In this document: positions 60,105-64,000 of the stretch, in pieces
Layout of the letters: the number at the start of each line of letters is the position of its first letter
Numbering within the stretch: position 1 is the stretch's first letter
Assembly (NCBI RefSeq): GCF_025685575.1
Contig: NZ_JAGSYD010000001.1
Span: forward strand, 1,205,731 to 1,269,730
From: Granulicella cerasi
GTDB taxonomy: Bacteria > Acidobacteriota > Terriglobia > Terriglobales > Acidobacteriaceae
Direction: 5' to 3'
Length of the DNA: 64,000 nt
The notes under the pieces: generated by a model
Told to the model about the DNA's origin: nothing
Databases searched by the model: none
What the model saw: only the letters and a program-made list of their open reading frames with translations
Made by a program: the position numbers and the translations under genes

Positions 60105-60488
60105 GTGCCTACATTTCATCAGCTCGTAAAGCAGGGCCGCACGCCCACCAAGTACAAGACCGCATCGCCCGCACTGCAGGGTTCTCCCCAGCGCCGTGGC
60201 GTTTGCACCCGCGTCTACACCCAGACGCCGAAGAAGCCGAACTCGGCGCTTCGTAAGGTAGCTCGTGTGCGCCTCACCAACGGTATCGAAGTCACCACGT
60301 ACATCCCGGGCATCGGCCACAACCTGCAGGAGCACTCGATTGTGCTCATCCGCGGCGGCCGTGTGAAGGATCTGCCGGGTGTTCGTTACCACGTTGTTCG
60401 CGGAACGCTCGATTCGGTTGGCGTAGCCAAGCGTATGCAGAGCCGCTCGAAGTACGGCGCAAAGCGCCCGAAGGCGACCGCGAAGTAA
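60105..60488 (+). CDS. rpsL: 30S ribosomal protein S12
   Basis: A 127-residue ribosomal protein of the decoding centre. It shows [11 protein letters not shown] at the start, [24 protein letters not shown] (the loop with the streptomycin-resistance lysine positions), [32 protein letters not shown] and C-terminal [10 protein letters not shown]. The start is GTG at 60105 with AAAGGA 6 nt upstream; the upstream in-frame extension has no homology. Confidence 0.97.
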   Translation: MPTFHQLVKQGRTPTKYKTASPALQGSPQRRGVCTRVYTQTPKKPNSALRKVARVRLTNGIEVTTYIPGIGHNLQEHSIVLIRGGRVKDLPGVRYHVVRGTLDSVGVAKRMQSRSKYGAKRPKATAK

Positions 60489-60500
60489 ACAAGATCAGCT

Positions 60501-60576
60501 GCTAGCCTCTAGCTCCTGGCTTCCAGCCATTATGGCGGAGAGCTGGAAGCTAGTGGCTAAAAGCTAGAAGCTGGCA
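60501..60576 (+). repeat. Heptad-repeat element E in the str operon
   Basis: The left arm is four 7-mers of the form nCnRGCY (60501-60528). The right arm is five 7-mers beginning GCT (60542-60576). The inner ends are complementary (GGCTTCCAGC with GCTGGAAGCT). Unlike elements A-C it sits between co-transcribed genes and has no separate strong terminator core. Confidence 0.8.
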
Positions 60577-60643
60577 GCGAAAGCTGCCCATAACAGGCCC
60601 AGCACGTGAGAAGTCACCGCGCTGGGGGAAGAAGAGAAAAGAA

Positions 60644-61114
60644 ATGCCACGTAAAGGCCATGTATCCAAGCGCCAGGTTGCTGAAGATCCGATCTACGGT
60701 TCGACCCTGGTTACGAAGTTCGTCAACAACATGATGTGGGGCGGCAAGAAGTCGACCGCGCAGGGTATCTTCTACGCTGCGATGGAGAACCTTGAAGCAA
60801 AGGGTGGCGATGAAGCCCTCAAGCTCTTCAAGAAGGCTGTCGAGAACGTCAAGCCGATGCTGGAAGTGAAGAGCCGCCGCGTCGGTGGTGCGAACTACCA
60901 GGTGCCGATCGAAGTGAACCCGGAGCGCCGCACCTCGCTGGCGATCCGCTGGCTGATCTCCTACGGCCGCGCTCGCGGCGAAAAGGGCATGGTGGAGAAG
61001 CTCACCGCTGAGCTGCTCGACGCAGCGAACGGCCGTGGCGCCGCGATGAAGAAGAAGGAAGACGTTCATCGCATGGCAGAAGCCAACAAGGCTTTCGCTC
61101 ACTACCGCTGGTAA
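60644..61114 (+). CDS. rpsG: 30S ribosomal protein S7
   Basis: A 156-residue primary 16S rRNA-binding protein of the 30S head. It begins [41 protein letters not shown] and contains [36 protein letters not shown], both diagnostic; it ends [15 protein letters not shown]. It is the second gene of the str operon, 155 bp after rpsL, a gap filled by heptad element E. A weak AAGAGAAAAGA site precedes the ATG. Confidence 0.97.
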   Translation: MPRKGHVSKRQVAEDPIYGSTLVTKFVNNMMWGGKKSTAQGIFYAAMENLEAKGGDEALKLFKKAVENVKPMLEVKSRRVGGANYQVPIEVNPERRTSLAIRWLISYGRARGEKGMVEKLTAELLDAANGRGAAMKKKEDVHRMAEANKAFAHYRW

Positions 61115-61120
61115 GCAATT

Positions 61121-61155
61121 CGAGAGGATGGAGCCGCCAAGGCTCTATCCTCTCG
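61121..61155 (+). other. Strong intercistronic hairpin between rpsG and fusA
   Basis: A 15-bp stem with one G-U pair (61121-61135 with 61141-61155) and a GCCAA loop. No T-run follows, so it is more likely an mRNA processing or stability element than a terminator. Confidence 0.7.
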
Positions 61156-61237
61156 CTAAGTTTCTGAACACCGCGCCGCAAGGCTGCGACACTCAAGCAA
61201 GCATCACAGCAGGCCGGGCCTGCAGAAAGAAACTCCC

Positions 61238-63331
<2,094 letters not shown>

Positions 63332-63345
63332 GCGCTTGGGAATAG

Positions 63346-63367
63346 GGAGCAGGCACCGGCCTGCTCC
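63346..63367 (+). terminator. Hairpin between fusA and tuf
   Basis: A perfect 9-bp stem GGAGCAGGC/GCCTGCTCC (63346-63354 with 63359-63367) with an ACCG loop but no T-run; it may be a weak terminator or a processing site. A second inverted repeat ACTGTA/TACAGT flanked by GC-rich complementary sequence lies near 63399-63436. Confidence 0.5.
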
Positions 63368-63477
63368 TGAAACCACCTCAAAGTTTCGCAAAGTAAGCCG
63401 CGCGCTGGAGCCACTGTATGTACAGTCGGCGCGCGCAAAACAAGGGTTAGCAGTACTCAGCTAATTGGAGAAGACTC

Positions 63478-64000
63478 ATGGCGAAGGAAAAATTTGACCG
63501 TAGCAAACCGCACGTAAACGTAGGCACGATTGGTCACATCGATCACGGCAAGACGACGTTGACGGCGGCGATTACGAAGGTTCTCTCGAAGCACAACCCG
63601 AAGAACGCGTTCAAGTCGTTTGACCAGATTGATAACGCTCCGGAAGAGCGCGAGCGCGGTATCACGATCTCGACCTCGCACGTGGAGTACGAGACGGCGA
63701 ACCGTCACTATGCTCACGTTGACTGCCCGGGCCACGCCGATTACATCAAGAACATGATCACGGGCGCAGCGCAGATGGACGGCGCGATCCTTGTGGTTGC
63801 GGCCACTGACGGCCCGATGCCGCAGACCAAGGAGCACGTTCTGCTGGCTCGCCAGGTTGGCGTGCCGTACATCGTGGTGTTCCTGAACAAGTGCGATGCG
63901 GTGGAAGATCCTGAACTGATCGACCTGGTCGAGATGGAAGTTCGCGAGCTGCTGTCGAAGTACGAGTTCCCGGGCGACGACGTTCCCGTGATCCGTGGTT
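63478..64000 (+). CDS. tuf: Translation elongation factor Tu (3' end beyond window)
   Basis: The first 174 residues or so of EF-Tu, truncated by the right window edge. G1 is [10 protein letters not shown]2 is RGITI, G3 is DCPGHADY and G4 is NKCD. A GGAG site lies 7 nt before the ATG. It is the fourth gene of the str operon and delivers aminoacyl-tRNA to the ribosome. Confidence 0.97.
   Translation, partial: MAKEKFDRSKPHVNVGTIGHIDHGKTTLTAAITKVLSKHNPKNAFKSFDQIDNAPEERERGITISTSHVEYETANRHYAHVDCPGHADYIKNMITGAAQMDGAILVVAATDGPMPQTKEHVLLARQVGVPYIVVFLNKCDAVEDPELIDLVEMEVRELLSKYEFPGDDVPVIRG

Overview
The window is GC-rich, densely coded chromosomal DNA. It fits an Acidobacteriota genome of the Terriglobus/Granulicella/Edaphobacter type. 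This is an inference from gene content: an Oar-like TonB-dependent receptor with a carboxypeptidase-regulatory N-terminus, large Ig-like and NHL-type secreted proteins, an ECF sigma/zinc-finger anti-sigma/DUF3106 cluster, DUF2339/DUF3999, a YpdA-type reductase and a fused aroDE. No transposase, integrase, CRISPR array, rRNA gene or complete tRNA gene was seen.

Layout. 1-2.05 kb: DUF3999/DUF2339 envelope pair (minus). 2.1-3.7 kb: two response regulators. 3.7-10.95 kb: YpdA-like reductase, royal-jelly-like beta-propeller, Uma2 protein, class I fumarase, OmpA-family protein, PA2169 protein and DoxX. 11-16.1 kb: a minus-strand run of VKOR, coiled-coil protein, alpha/beta hydrolase, PLP threonine dehydratase, SH3/TPR-like protein and UppP. 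16.2-24.7 kb: M3 peptidase, AroDE with a histone-like tail, PgeF, an ABC exporter pair and HU. 24.9-33.6 kb: NHL lipoprotein, SppA, Alg5-like glycosyltransferase, proline dehydrogenase, the sigma/anti-sigma/DUF3106 cluster and a DUF3800 gene. 33.6-40 kb: GlmM, XseA, a response regulator, a TPR protein, an orphan GvpL/F and PgsA. 40-52.2 kb: giant Ig-like protein, glutamate dehydrogenase, a His/Pro lipoprotein, TrpE, the TonB receptor, ArgG and a lipoprotein. 52.2-59.4 kb: CarboxypepD-reg protein, a VOC-RibH fusion, NusB, a second beta-propeller lipoprotein and an S9 peptidase. 60.1 kb to the end: the str operon rpsL-rpsG-fusA-tuf (tuf truncated by the window edge).

Two window-wide patterns stand out. 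First, at least 13 genes have a TAnnnT hexamer ending 6-8 nt before the start codon and no clear Shine-Dalgarno sequence, which suggests frequent leaderless transcription; this signal also settles several start codons. Second, six loci carry degenerate tandem repeats with an exact 7-bp period. Four of the six lie at convergent gene ends, most of them as inverted arms around strong terminator hairpins. One lies between rpsL and rpsG, and one is an in-frame insertion in glmM. The repeat words differ between loci but the period does not.

Other unusual points are a glyoxalase-like domain fused to lumazine synthase, a lysine/alanine-rich tail of about 148 residues on AroDE, a tRNA 3'-end remnant translated in antisense inside the XseA N-terminus, and a 17-bp hairpin that contains the trpE start codon.
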